From Megasphaera elsdenii (GTDB lineage Bacteria > Bacillota > Negativicutes > Veillonellales > Megasphaeraceae), in assembly GCF_020539865.1 (NCBI RefSeq), contig NZ_JAJBQV010000007.1, positions 1 through 64,000 of the forward strand: 64,000 nt of DNA, read 5' to 3'. Of the stretch, positions 34,493 to 42,768 are shown one piece after another. The first letter of the stretch is position 1. Each line of letters starts with the position of its first letter. Below the pieces are notes generated by a model. That model was not told the origin of the DNA, ran no database searches, and was given only the letters and a program-made list of their open reading frames with translations. The position numbers and the translations under genes are program-made.

Positions 34493-35755
34493 CTACTGGC
34501 TCACATGGCCAACGATGGCTTTGGCGAAGCCGTTGAGGTTGGTTGGGCCGATGGAGAAGATGGGGCAGCCTTTTTCTTTGGCTTCTGTAATGGCCCAGCG
34601 GACGAGGGGCGTCTTGCCATCTTCCATATTGACGACTAAGAGGGCCGATTCTTTCAGCAGCCGGTCATCCCCTGGCTGGCCGCTGATGAGGAGAATGGCA
34701 CCAAAACGGCGCTGGATGCGGCGCTGCCAGTCGGGATCGCCGCCGGCTAAGGCTATCTGACGGCCCATGAGGAAGCGGTCTAGCTGGCGCGTATAGTCGC
34801 GCTGTGTCATAAAGGAAGGCAGGTCCAAGCCGCGGTCTTCCGGATCCCGGGCTGACCGCGAAGCTTCTTGGGGCGTCACTTTCCGGTGTGCCTGTCCGCC
34901 AGAAAGGTCCGGTCGTACTTGGCGCTTGTTGAGTTCCTTGCGAAGTGCTAAGAGTTCAGCAATTTGACTAGACGCTGTTTTCTTGATTTTTTCGATGTAC
35001 TGTTCCTGTTTGCGGATGCGGTCTTCGTATTGCTTGCGATCCTGTTCGCGGCCGGCCCGTTCGCTTTCTAATTCCTGGCGCAGCCGTTCCAATTCGGCCA
35101 GGACCGTCGTCCGGTTCTTGGCTTCCAGGCGCAGGCGCAGGAGCTCTTCCTTATCGGCGTCCATCTGGGCTTTTTCCTTCCGCAGCTGTTGAAGCTCTTC
35201 TTTTTCTTTTCCCATCATCATGGCTGGCGTTTCTTGGCTGACATCGGCGACTTCGCTGGACCAGGGCTGGTCGCAGATGGCCATGAGATAAATACCCAAG
35301 GCGTGGGCTGCGGCGTGCTTGGCCATCTGTACATCTTCAAAGACATCGGTCAAGTCGAGAATCTGGTTGTCCGTCTGGAGCATGAGCAAGTCGATGATAC
35401 CCATATAAGAAAAGGATTCCATGGTCTGCGCCATTTCATAGCGTTCGATGTGGATCGTGCCGGCGTAGATTTCTTCCGGACTTTGTTTAGACGTATAATA
35501 CGTATTGATGAGCAGCCGGTCTGCCATCCGTTCATAAATCCGCAATACCAGGGCGCCTTCTTTGTCCGTGCCGGTGTTGCGGCTGAAGGTCAGCCGTTCC
35601 TGGGATAGGAGGGTCGTCACCAGGCTTGGGGTCTTGTACCACTTGCCGAATACTTCGACTCGTTTGGCCAGCCGCAAGTCGCCGGGCTTGCTGCAGGTGG
35701 CATAATCAAAATAAGGGTCGTTGAAGAATATATCTCTAGGCCGCAATTTGGTCAT
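34493..35755 (-). CDS. Coiled-coil protein with DUF2325-like C-terminus, unknown function
   Basis: A 420-residue protein, the only confident minus-strand gene after ppx. Residues ~1-170 form a globular domain of unknown type. A coiled coil at ~185-285 follows (KEKEELQQLRKEKAQMDADKEELLRL and on). The last ~95 residues (RQIALAGGDPDWQRRIQRRFG, then ESALLVVNMEDGKTPLVRWAITEAKEKGCPIFSIGPTNLNG) have the alternating strand-helix pattern of DUF2325, a Rossmann-like module. The start at 35755 is preferred since AAAGGA lies 9 bases upstream; ATG 35764 is alternative. It sits between coaBC and metK, facing away from metK. I cannot assign a function. Confidence 0.7.
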   Translation of the reverse strand: MTKLRPRDIFFNDPYFDYATCSKPGDLRLAKRVEVFGKWYKTPSLVTTLLSQERLTFSRNTGTDKEGALVLRIYERMADRLLINTYYTSKQSPEEIYAGTIHIERYEMAQTMESFSYMGIIDLLMLQTDNQILDLTDVFEDVQMAKHAAAHALGIYLMAICDQPWSSEVADVSQETPAMMMGKEKEELQQLRKEKAQMDADKEELLRLRLEAKNRTTVLAELERLRQELESERAGREQDRKQYEDRIRKQEQYIEKIKKTASSQIAELLALRKELNKRQVRPDLSGGQAHRKVTPQEASRSARDPEDRGLDLPSFMTQRDYTRQLDRFLMGRQIALAGGDPDWQRRIQRRFGAILLISGQPGDDRLLKESALLVVNMEDGKTPLVRWAITEAKEKGCPIFSIGPTNLNGFAKAIVGHVSQ

Positions 35756-35845
35756 ATCTATCATCCTTTCTATCTTCTGTAGACATTATAACCCTGCCTG
35801 TAGGGAGGCGTCTAGTAGACAATGTTTTTTGGACATAAAAAATAC

Positions 35846-35874
35846 TTGCAAAATAGGCAGACTTGAATTATAAT
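35846..35874 (+). promoter_or_regulatory. metK promoter
   Basis: TTGCAA (35846-35851), a 17-bp spacer and TATAAT (35869-35874). The SAM riboswitch begins about 20 bases downstream. Confidence 0.85.
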
Positions 35875-35891
35875 GGATGAGCAAAACAAAT

Positions 35892-35998
35892 AAAGAACCA
35901 TCAAGAGACGACGGAGGGACTGGCCCTGTGATGTCGCAGCAACCTTCAGCTATGAAAGGTGCTAATTCCAGCAGTGATATACTGGCAGATGGGGATTA
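35892..35998 (+). ncRNA. SAM-I (S-box) riboswitch
   Basis: The conserved S-box core is present: ATCAAGAG, GGAGGGACTGGCCC, GCAGCAACC and GGTGCTAATTCCAGCA in order. P1 closes between CCATC (35898-35902) and GATGG (35988-35992). SAM binding stabilises P1 and frees the terminator downstream, so metK is shut off when SAM is ample. Confidence 0.95.
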
Positions 35999-36002
35999 GA
36001 AG

Positions 36003-36039
36003 CCCCTCTCATGAAGTCATGAATGAGGGGAATTTTTTT
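36003..36039 (+). terminator. Riboswitch expression-platform terminator
   Basis: CCCCTC (36003-36008) pairs with GAGGGG (36025-36030) over an inner TCATGA self-complementary stretch, followed by AATTTTTTT. The GGGGATTAGAAGCCCC run at 35991-36006 offers the competing anti-terminator. Confidence 0.85.
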
Positions 36040-36053
36040 AAGGAGGATCACTC

Positions 36054-37244
36054 ATGGCAAAAAATCGTGAATTCTTTACATCCGAATCCGTTACCGAAGG
36101 CCATCCCGATAAAATGGCTGACCAGATTTCGGACAGCATTTTGGATGCCATTCTCGCAAAAGATAAAAACGCTCGCGTTGCCTGCGAAACTTTGGTAACG
36201 ACTGGTATGGTACATGTCGTCGGTGAAATTTCTACAACGTGCTACGTCGATATCCCGCACATCGTCCGCGAAACGATCCGTGATATCGGTTATACCCGTG
36301 CTAAATATGGTTTTGACTGCGACACCTGCGGCGTCCTCGTTTCCTTGGACGAACAGTCCCCGGACATCGCTATGGGCGTCGACGATGCCTTGGAAAAGAA
36401 AGAAGGCAATACGGATAAATTCGATACCATCGGCGCTGGTGACCAAGGCATGATGTTCGGCTATGCTACTAACGAAACGGACGACTACATGCCGCTGCCC
36501 ATTTCTTTGGCACATCGCCTGGCCCGCCGCCTGGCAAAAGTCCGCAAAGACGGTACACTGCCGTATCTCCGTCCCGATGGCAAGACTCAGGTCACTGTCG
36601 AATATGAAGACGGCAAACCGGTCCGCATCGACACCATCGTCATTTCGGCACAGCACAGCCCGGAAGTCAGCCGCGAACAGATTGAAAGCGACATCCTCGA
36701 ATTCGTCATCAAACCGGAACTTCCGGAAGGCTTGTTCGACGACAAGACGAAACTCTTCATCAACCCGACTGGCCGTTTTGTCATCGGTGGTCCTCAGGGC
36801 GATTCGGGCCTTACGGGCCGTAAGATCATCGTCGATACCTATGGCGGCATGGCTCGTCATGGCGGCGGTGCTTTCTCCGGCAAGGACCCGACAAAAGTTG
36901 ACCGCTCGGCTGCCTATGCGGCTCGCTACGTCGCTAAGAACGTCGTCGCTGCCGGCTTGGCTGACAAATGCGAAATCCAGCTGGCTTATGCTATCGGCGT
37001 AGCCCGCCCGGTTTCCATCCACGTTGAAACCTTCGGTACAGGTAAAGTCCCGAACGAAAAGATTGTCGAACTCATCGAAAAGAACTTCGACCTTCGTCCG
37101 GCTGGCATCATTGCCATGCTCGACTTGCAGCGCCCGATTTACAAACAGACCGCTGCCTATGGTCACTTTGGCCGCAACGACCTCGACCTGCCTTGGGAAA
37201 AGACAGATAAAGCCGACACGCTCCGCAAAGAAGCCGGCTTATAA
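36054..37244 (+). CDS. metK: S-adenosylmethionine synthetase
   Basis: A 396-residue Met[26 protein letters not shown] at the N-terminus, [12 protein letters not shown] in the middle and [23 protein letters not shown] near the end are its three signatures. It forms SAM from methionine and ATP. AAGGAGG lies 9 bases before ATG. It is controlled by the SAM-I riboswitch. It would feed speD and the methyltransferases nearby (rsmB, rlmN). Confidence 0.98.
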   Translation: MAKNREFFTSESVTEGHPDKMADQISDSILDAILAKDKNARVACETLVTTGMVHVVGEISTTCYVDIPHIVRETIRDIGYTRAKYGFDCDTCGVLVSLDEQSPDIAMGVDDALEKKEGNTDKFDTIGAGDQGMMFGYATNETDDYMPLPISLAHRLARRLAKVRKDGTLPYLRPDGKTQVTVEYEDGKPVRIDTIVISAQHSPEVSREQIESDILEFVIKPELPEGLFDDKTKLFINPTGRFVIGGPQGDSGLTGRKIIVDTYGGMARHGGGAFSGKDPTKVDRSAAYAARYVAKNVVAAGLADKCEIQLAYAIGVARPVSIHVETFGTGKVPNEKIVELIEKNFDLRPAGIIAMLDLQRPIYKQTAAYGHFGRNDLDLPWEKTDKADTLRKEAGL

Positions 37245-37270
37245 GAGGCTCCTTGAGTATCCTTTGTGTT

Positions 37271-37382
37271 TGATGTTTGATGTTTGAAGTTATGTTCTTT
37301 CGTCAAACTAAAAAAGAGGCTGTCCCGTTAAGACAGCCTCTTTTTTCAACCCTTTGCATCATACATCAAACATCAAACATCA
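37271..37382. repeat. Inverted TTTGATG/CATCAAA repeats flanking a terminator
   Basis: TGATGTTTGATGTTTGA (37271-37287) is exactly complementary to TCAAACATCAAACATCA (37366-37382), 17 bp. Between them lies the metK terminator (37310-37346). The whole block of ~110 bases resembles a small mobile or MITE-like cassette. No coding content. Confidence 0.6.
37310..37346. terminator. metK terminator, GGCTGTC family
   Basis: Perfect 15-bp stem (37310-37324 with 37332-37346), 7-base loop, A- and T-runs. Stem sequence is that of the hairpin at 363-417. Confidence 0.95.
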
Positions 37383-37402
37383 TACATTACGGAGGTGCCT
37401 TT

Positions 37403-39760
37403 TTGTTTGCTGACATTATCATCAATACGACGGCGAAGCGGCTGCAGCAGACCTTTTCCTATATCGTCCCCGATGGGATGGCTGTCCGCATTGGCAGCCG
37501 CGTTCTCGTGCCTTTCGGTCATCGCCGGGAAGAAGGCATCGTCGTCGCCCTTCATGAGCAGCTGGACGGACCGGCCGATTTCACGCTGAAACCCGTCGAA
37601 GGCCTGCTTTCGACGCAGACTGGCTTCCAGGAAGAGATGATCCGCACGGCCCTCTGGATTCGCGACTATTATGTCTGTAACCTGGCTGAAGCCTTGCGCC
37701 TGTTCATGATTGACAAGAAGGGGTTGATCCGCCAGGAACGCTTATCCGTCGGCCCAGCCGTGGCGGTAGATCCTGAAGGTCGTCAGCTCCAGGCCTATAT
37801 CGCCGATAAGGGGAGCTGTGAAAAGAGCGGTCTCATCCGCCGCTTCGGTAGGGAACTCGTCGAGACAGCCTTGAGCCGCCAGGTCTTGACCAGCCGGATT
37901 TATTATAAGAACCAGATTGCTGACAAGATGGAAGACTGGCTTTCCTTCGTCCAAGACGATGAGGAACATATCCTCCATCGTCGTCGGCGCCAGCAGGAGC
38001 TGCTCCAGGCTTTGAAAGAGAAAGGCGAAGGGGCTGTTTCTTATTGGCAGGAACAGGGTTACAGCCGCGACGTTATGCGCCGCCTCTGTGCGACGGGCCT
38101 GGCCCGTTGGAGCCAGCGGCCGGCTAGAACGACGAATAGCTTGCCGACCCTTTCAGGCGATGCCCCTTTGACGCTGACGCCGGAACAACGCCAAGCAGTT
38201 AAAGTTATCGGAAGCGATAATCAAGGAAAAACCTACATCCTCCATGGCATCACTAGCAGTGGCAAGACCGAAGTCTACATGCAATTAGCCAGCCAGGTCT
38301 TGAAAGAAGGGCGGCAGGTTGTCGTCTTAGTGCCGGAAATCGCTTTAACCGGCCAAATTGTCCGCCGCTTTCTTCGCCGTTTCGGAGACGATGTCGTCGT
38401 CATGCACAGCCAACTTTCTCAAGGTGAGAAGCGCAATAATTGGCTGCGCATGCAGAACGGGACGAGCCATATCTGCATCGGTGCCCGGTCGGCTGTCTTT
38501 ACGGCGGCTCAGTCCATCGGTCTGTTCATCGTCGATGAAGCCCATGACAGCTCGTACAAGCAAGACGAAGCGCCGCGCTATCAGGCTGTTGCCGTTGCCC
38601 GCCAACGGGCTGCTTACTACGGCTGTCCTGTCGTCCTGGGTAGTGCCACGCCGGCGCTGGGCGACTACTACAAGGCCCTGCACGGGGACTATGTCCTGGT
38701 CGAACTGACCGAACGCGTTGGTCAGCGGCCCCTGCCTTCGGTACAGGTCGTCGACATGCGCGATGAATTGGCCCGCGGAAATTACCGCGTCGTTTCCGAT
38801 GCGTTATTGAGCCTCTTGGAAGAGACAATAGCAGCCCGGCAACAGGCCATTATCCTTCTCAACCGCCGTGGTTTTTCGACGTTCGTCATGTGCCGCAAGT
38901 GCGGCTACGTCGTCAAATGCGATACGTGCGATGTGGCTCTGGTCTATCACCGTCAGGCCGATCACCTGCGCTGCCATTACTGCGATGCCGAGAAACCGGT
39001 ACCGACAGTATGCCCGTCGTGTGGCAGCAAGTACATTAAATTTTTTGGCAGCGGTACGGAAAAGGTGGAACAGCAGCTGCATGAACTCCTGCCGTCGGCG
39101 CGCATTGTCCGCCTCGACCAGGATACGACGAGACGCAAGCACAGCGGCGACCGCATCATCGAAGCCTTCCGCCGCCATGAATACGACATTCTTTTGGGAA
39201 CACAGATGGTCGCCAAAGGCCACGATTTCCCTGGCGTCAGTGCCGTCGGTATCTTGTCAGCTGACAGCCTGCTCAATATTCCGGCTTACTGGGCTGGGGA
39301 ACGGACCTTTCAGCTACTGACCCAGGCAGCCGGCCGGGCTGGCCGCGGCGATATTCCAGGCCGCGTCGTCATGCAGACTTACGCACCGGACCACTACGTC
39401 ATTCAGTGCGCCGCCCGCCAAGATTACCGGGCCTTTTATGACCAGGAAATCCAGTTCCGGAAAGAATTGGGCTATCCGCCTTTTCAGGAAATGGCCAAGA
39501 TTTTAGTCCAAGATGAATCGGAAGAACAAGTCTGGCACAAGGCTCATGATGTCGCAACGGCTTTGAATCGCTGGAACCGGGACCATGGCGATGAAGTCGC
39601 CGTCATCGGTCCCTATGAAGACGTCATCAAGAAGATACGCAATAAATACCGCCTGGTCCTGTCCCTGACCGGGCAAGACCTGACAGCCATCAAAAAAGCC
39701 ATGCAGCACCTCCCAGTTTGTTGGCAGACCGGCGTCCTCATCGATGTCGACCCCATGTAA
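37403..39760 (+). CDS. priA: Primosomal protein N' (replication restart helicase PriA)
   Basis: A 785-residue PriA. The N-terminal 3'-DNA-binding domain (FADIIINTTAKRLQQTFSYIVP) is followed by a SF2 helicase core (Walker A GITSSGKTE near residue 285, DEAHDSSYK, and motif VI QAAGRAGR) and a zinc region with CRKCGYVVKC, CDTC, CHYCDA and CPSCGS. It restarts collapsed forks. TTG 37403 is chosen because GGAGGTG ends 5 bases before it and the conserved N-terminus begins there; the upstream open frame crosses the metK terminator. Confidence 0.96.
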   Translation: MFADIIINTTAKRLQQTFSYIVPDGMAVRIGSRVLVPFGHRREEGIVVALHEQLDGPADFTLKPVEGLLSTQTGFQEEMIRTALWIRDYYVCNLAEALRLFMIDKKGLIRQERLSVGPAVAVDPEGRQLQAYIADKGSCEKSGLIRRFGRELVETALSRQVLTSRIYYKNQIADKMEDWLSFVQDDEEHILHRRRRQQELLQALKEKGEGAVSYWQEQGYSRDVMRRLCATGLARWSQRPARTTNSLPTLSGDAPLTLTPEQRQAVKVIGSDNQGKTYILHGITSSGKTEVYMQLASQVLKEGRQVVVLVPEIALTGQIVRRFLRRFGDDVVVMHSQLSQGEKRNNWLRMQNGTSHICIGARSAVFTAAQSIGLFIVDEAHDSSYKQDEAPRYQAVAVARQRAAYYGCPVVLGSATPALGDYYKALHGDYVLVELTERVGQRPLPSVQVVDMRDELARGNYRVVSDALLSLLEETIAARQQAIILLNRRGFSTFVMCRKCGYVVKCDTCDVALVYHRQADHLRCHYCDAEKPVPTVCPSCGSKYIKFFGSGTEKVEQQLHELLPSARIVRLDQDTTRRKHSGDRIIEAFRRHEYDILLGTQMVAKGHDFPGVSAVGILSADSLLNIPAYWAGERTFQLLTQAAGRAGRGDIPGRVVMQTYAPDHYVIQCAARQDYRAFYDQEIQFRKELGYPPFQEMAKILVQDESEEQVWHKAHDVATALNRWNRDHGDEVAVIGPYEDVIKKIRNKYRLVLSLTGQDLTAIKKAMQHLPVCWQTGVLIDVDPM

Positions 39761-39777
39761 TTGTAGGAAAATGGTAG

Positions 39778-39798
39778 GGGCTCGCACGTGGCGAGCCC
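39778..39798. repeat. REP-like palindrome GGGCTCGC-N5-GCGAGCCC
   Basis: A perfect 8-bp stem with ACGTG loop. It shares the TTGTAGG and GCACGTGGCG words with 34463-34492. There is no T-run, so it may act as a weak terminator, a mRNA-stabilising hairpin or a REP-like element. Confidence 0.5.
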
Positions 39799-39891
39799 GT
39801 CGGGGATATGAACACATTTCGCTATTAGGCAGAAACGGGCGTCCCGCCTGCTTCCGTAAAAGATATGATAGCAAAAATGTCAGATTTGTTA

Positions 39892-39897
39892 TATAAT
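39892..39897 (+). promoter_or_regulatory. -10 element for def
   Basis: TATAAT, 46 bases upstream of def, in an AT-rich stretch. No good -35 at the expected spacing. Confidence 0.4.
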
Positions 39898-39942
39898 AAA
39901 ACAGAATAAACATTTTTACTATTACAATGAGGTGAAAGTTAC

Positions 39943-40404
39943 ATGGCAGTACTCAATATTATTAAAGCTGGGGATCCCGTCTTGAAAGCGACGGCGAAAC
40001 CCGTTACGAAAGTAAATAAACATATAAAGAAATTACTCGACGATATGGCAGAAACGATGTATGCTGCCGAAGGCGTCGGCTTAGCCGCACCACAGGTCAA
40101 TGAATCGCTGCAGCTCATCGTCCTCGACGATGGCAACGGCCTCATCGAGCTCATCAATCCGGAAATATTGGAAAAGTCGGATGAAACCAATGTCGACACT
40201 GAAGGCTGCCTGAGCATCCCCGGATATTATGGCAAGGTGGAACGGGCTTCTAAAATCAAGGTTCGTTCGCTGACGCGCCACGGCAAGAACGTCATTTATG
40301 AACCGGAAGGCTTCTTGGCCCGTATTTTCCAGCATGAAATCGACCATCTCTATGGCCATCTGTTCATTGAAAAGGCGACGGATTTACAGAAAGTAGGGGA
40401 CTAA
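39943..40404 (+). CDS. def: Peptide deformylase
   Basis: A 153-residue PDF that removes the formyl group from nascent proteins. Motif 1 EGVGLAAPQV, motif 2 EGCLSIPG (metal Cys) and motif 3 QHEIDHLYG (HExxH) are all intact. ATGAGGTGAAAG precedes the start. Its TAA shares one base with the fmt ATG, so the pair acting on formyl groups is coupled. Confidence 0.97.
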   Translation: MAVLNIIKAGDPVLKATAKPVTKVNKHIKKLLDDMAETMYAAEGVGLAAPQVNESLQLIVLDDGNGLIELINPEILEKSDETNVDTEGCLSIPGYYGKVERASKIKVRSLTRHGKNVIYEPEGFLARIFQHEIDHLYGHLFIEKATDLQKVGD

Positions 40405-41339
40405 TGGATAAGTTACGGATTGTATTCATGGGGACGCCGGACTTTTCCGTTCCATCCCTGGAAAGCCTGGCCCAGGCCGGCTATGATATTGCTGCCGTCT
40501 ACAGCCAGCCAGATAAACAGCGGGGACGCGGTAAGAAGGTGACGTTCTCGCCGGTCAAGGCCAAGGCCTTGGAACTGGGTATCCCCGTTTTCCAGCCCGA
40601 TTCCATGCGCCGTGACGACGTCATTGAGGAGCTCCGCCGCCTTGCGCCAGATGTCATCATCGTCATCGCTTACGGCAAGATTTTGCCGAAGGCTGTCCTG
40701 GACATTCCGAAATACGGCTGCCTCAACGTCCACGGCTCGTTGCTGCCGAAATACCGCGGCGCCGCTCCTATCCAGTACGCCATTAAGGACGGCGAAGCCG
40801 AAAGCGGCGTGACTATCATGCTCCTCGACGAAGGCATGGATACAGGGAAGATGCTGAAAAAAGCGGCCATTCCCTTAGATGCCAAGGAAACGACGGGGAC
40901 GCTCTTCGATAAATTGTCTATCCTCGGGGCCCAGACGCTGCTCGACGTCCTGACCGACCTGGATGGCTATGAAAGCCGCGCCGTCGCTCAGGATGAAAGC
41001 CAGGCGACGTATACGGCTAAAATCACCAAAGAAGAAGCCTGCATCGACTGGTCCCAAGACGCCGTCGTACTGGAACGGCTCATCCGGACGTTGGATCCCC
41101 ATCCGGGTGCCTATACCCTCTGCCGCGATGGCAAGCGCCTGAAGATATGGGCGGCTGACGTTGTCGAAGGGACGCAGGCTGCGCCGGGGACCGTCTTATC
41201 GGTAACGAAGAAACAATTTACGGTCCAGACCGGGAAAGGGGCTTTGCGCATCCGCGAAGTCCAGCCCGAAAGTCGTAAACGCATGGCTGCAGCCCAATAT
41301 CTGCAAAGCGCCGACTTGCTGACCGGTGAATTATTATAA
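40404..41339 (+). CDS. fmt: Methionyl-tRNA formyltransferase
   Basis: A 311-residue Fmt. FMGTPDFSVPSLESLAQAG opens the protein, NVHGSLLPKYRGAAPIQ holds the catalytic Asn and His, and IMLLDEGMDTG the Asp. The C-terminal OB-like domain follows from residue ~205. It formylates initiator Met-tRNA with 10-formyl-THF. A weak terminator-like hairpin follows. Confidence 0.97.
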   Translation: MDKLRIVFMGTPDFSVPSLESLAQAGYDIAAVYSQPDKQRGRGKKVTFSPVKAKALELGIPVFQPDSMRRDDVIEELRRLAPDVIIVIAYGKILPKAVLDIPKYGCLNVHGSLLPKYRGAAPIQYAIKDGEAESGVTIMLLDEGMDTGKMLKKAAIPLDAKETTGTLFDKLSILGAQTLLDVLTDLDGYESRAVAQDESQATYTAKITKEEACIDWSQDAVVLERLIRTLDPHPGAYTLCRDGKRLKIWAADVVEGTQAAPGTVLSVTKKQFTVQTGKGALRIREVQPESRKRMAAAQYLQSADLLTGELL

Positions 41340-41357
41340 ATGACTCCGTGCAGAGAA

Positions 41358-41399
41358 GCGGGACAACTGCCGCCAAGAAGACGGTTGCCCTGCTTTTGT
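41358..41399 (+). terminator. Weak terminator-like hairpin after fmt
   Basis: GCGGGACAAC (41358-41367) pairs with GTTGCCCTGC (41384-41393) with two mismatches and is followed by TTTTG. It may be leaky, allowing read-through to rsmB. Confidence 0.4.
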
Positions 41400-41435
41400 G
41401 CTGTTCACTACTGCTAAAAAAACAGGGAGGAATCC

Positions 41436-42767
41436 ATGAACGTTCGTGAAATTGCCTTTCATAGCCTGCTGACTATTTGCCGCGATGAAGGGTATAGCAA
41501 TATCGTCGTCTCTAAGGCGATACAGACTCATCAATTTGCCGACAGGGACCGGCGCTTCTATACGGAGTTGGTTTACGGTACCTTGCGCTGCCTGAACTAT
41601 CTGGACTGGATCATATCCCAGATCAGTACGCGCAAATTGCAAAAACTAGATCCCATCTGCCTGGCCATCATCCGCCTGGGCTTATATCAGATTTTCGGCA
41701 TGACTAAAGTGCCCGAATCGGCAGCCTGCAATGAAGCCGTCAAGATGGCGACGAAGTTCGGCAACCGAGGCATGGCCAAGTTCGTCAATGCCATGTTGCG
41801 CAACAGCATCCGCCGCCGCAACCAGTTCGTCATCCCCGACAAGAACGAGGATATCGTAGCCTACCTGTCCTTGACCTATCATCAGCAGGAATGGCTTGTC
41901 CGCCGCTGGCTCGAAGCCTATGGCCCAGACGATACGGAACGGCTCTGCCAATATTTCGATATTATCCCGCCGCTGTGCCTGCGCGTCAATACGGCCCAGA
42001 CCTGCCGCGAAGATTTGCTGGCTGATTTGGAAAAACAAGGCCTGCCAGCTCGTCCGGCTACCGTTTCGCCAGATGGCATCTACCTTGACGGCAATCCCGG
42101 TATCCATGAACTGACGTGCCTGCGCGATGGCCGGGCTATCATTCAGGACGAACCGTCACAGCTGGTGGCTCATATCGTTGATCCCCAGCCGCACGAAGTC
42201 ATCTTCGACGTCTGCGCCGCTCCCGGCGGCAAGACGACGCACTTGGCCACGTTAGGTGGCCCGTCCTGTGTCGTCTACGGTGGCGATATCCATGAGCATA
42301 AACTGCGGCTCATCGAATATAATGCCCAGAAGCTGGGTCTCAAGAATGTGCGGACCTTGCTCCAGAACGGTTGCACGATTGGCCAGAAATACGCTGGTAA
42401 AGCCGACCGGGTCTTGGTCGATGCCCCTTGTTCGGGTCTTGGCGTCTTGCGCCATAAGATCGACCTGCGCTGGCGCAAGAATCCTAGTGACTTGCGCACT
42501 CTGCCAGCACTGCAGCGGCGCATCTTGGACAGTGCCTCTCAGTGCGTCCGCCCTGGCGGCATCCTGGTCTACAGCACCTGCACCATGAATGATGACGAAA
42601 ACAGCCGCATTGTGGCTGAATTTTTGAAGAATCATCCGGAATTCCACGTGGAAAATGCGACGCAGTGGCTGCCCGTCCCCGGACACGAAGGGCCTTTCAT
42701 CCAGCTCCTGCCACAGCGCGACAGCCTGGACGGCTTTTTCATTGCCCGCATGAAAAAGGAGGGCTGA
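41436..42767 (+). CDS. rsmB: 16S rRNA m5C967 methyltransferase
   Basis: A 443-residue RsmB/Sun. An N-terminal NusB-like RNA-binding domain (residues ~1-140) is followed by a SAM methyltransferase domain (FDVCAAPGGKTTHLA). Catalytic cysteines lie in VDAPCSGLGVLR and VYSTCTMNDDENS, the first in motif IV and the second in motif VI as in RNA m5C enzymes. It is followed 1 base later by rlmN. Confidence 0.96.
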   Translation: MNVREIAFHSLLTICRDEGYSNIVVSKAIQTHQFADRDRRFYTELVYGTLRCLNYLDWIISQISTRKLQKLDPICLAIIRLGLYQIFGMTKVPESAACNEAVKMATKFGNRGMAKFVNAMLRNSIRRRNQFVIPDKNEDIVAYLSLTYHQQEWLVRRWLEAYGPDDTERLCQYFDIIPPLCLRVNTAQTCREDLLADLEKQGLPARPATVSPDGIYLDGNPGIHELTCLRDGRAIIQDEPSQLVAHIVDPQPHEVIFDVCAAPGGKTTHLATLGGPSCVVYGGDIHEHKLRLIEYNAQKLGLKNVRTLLQNGCTIGQKYAGKADRVLVDAPCSGLGVLRHKIDLRWRKNPSDLRTLPALQRRILDSASQCVRPGGILVYSTCTMNDDENSRIVAEFLKNHPEFHVENATQWLPVPGHEGPFIQLLPQRDSLDGFFIARMKKEG

Positions 42768-42768
42768 C

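Noticed and set aside
36048..37166. Minus-strand ORF (372 codons) opposite metK
   Set aside because: Antisense shadow; metK with its riboswitch is certain.
37277..37402. Extension of priA upstream of 37403
   Set aside because: It would translate through a terminator hairpin and repeats; TTG 37403 has a good ribosome binding site and the conserved N-terminus.
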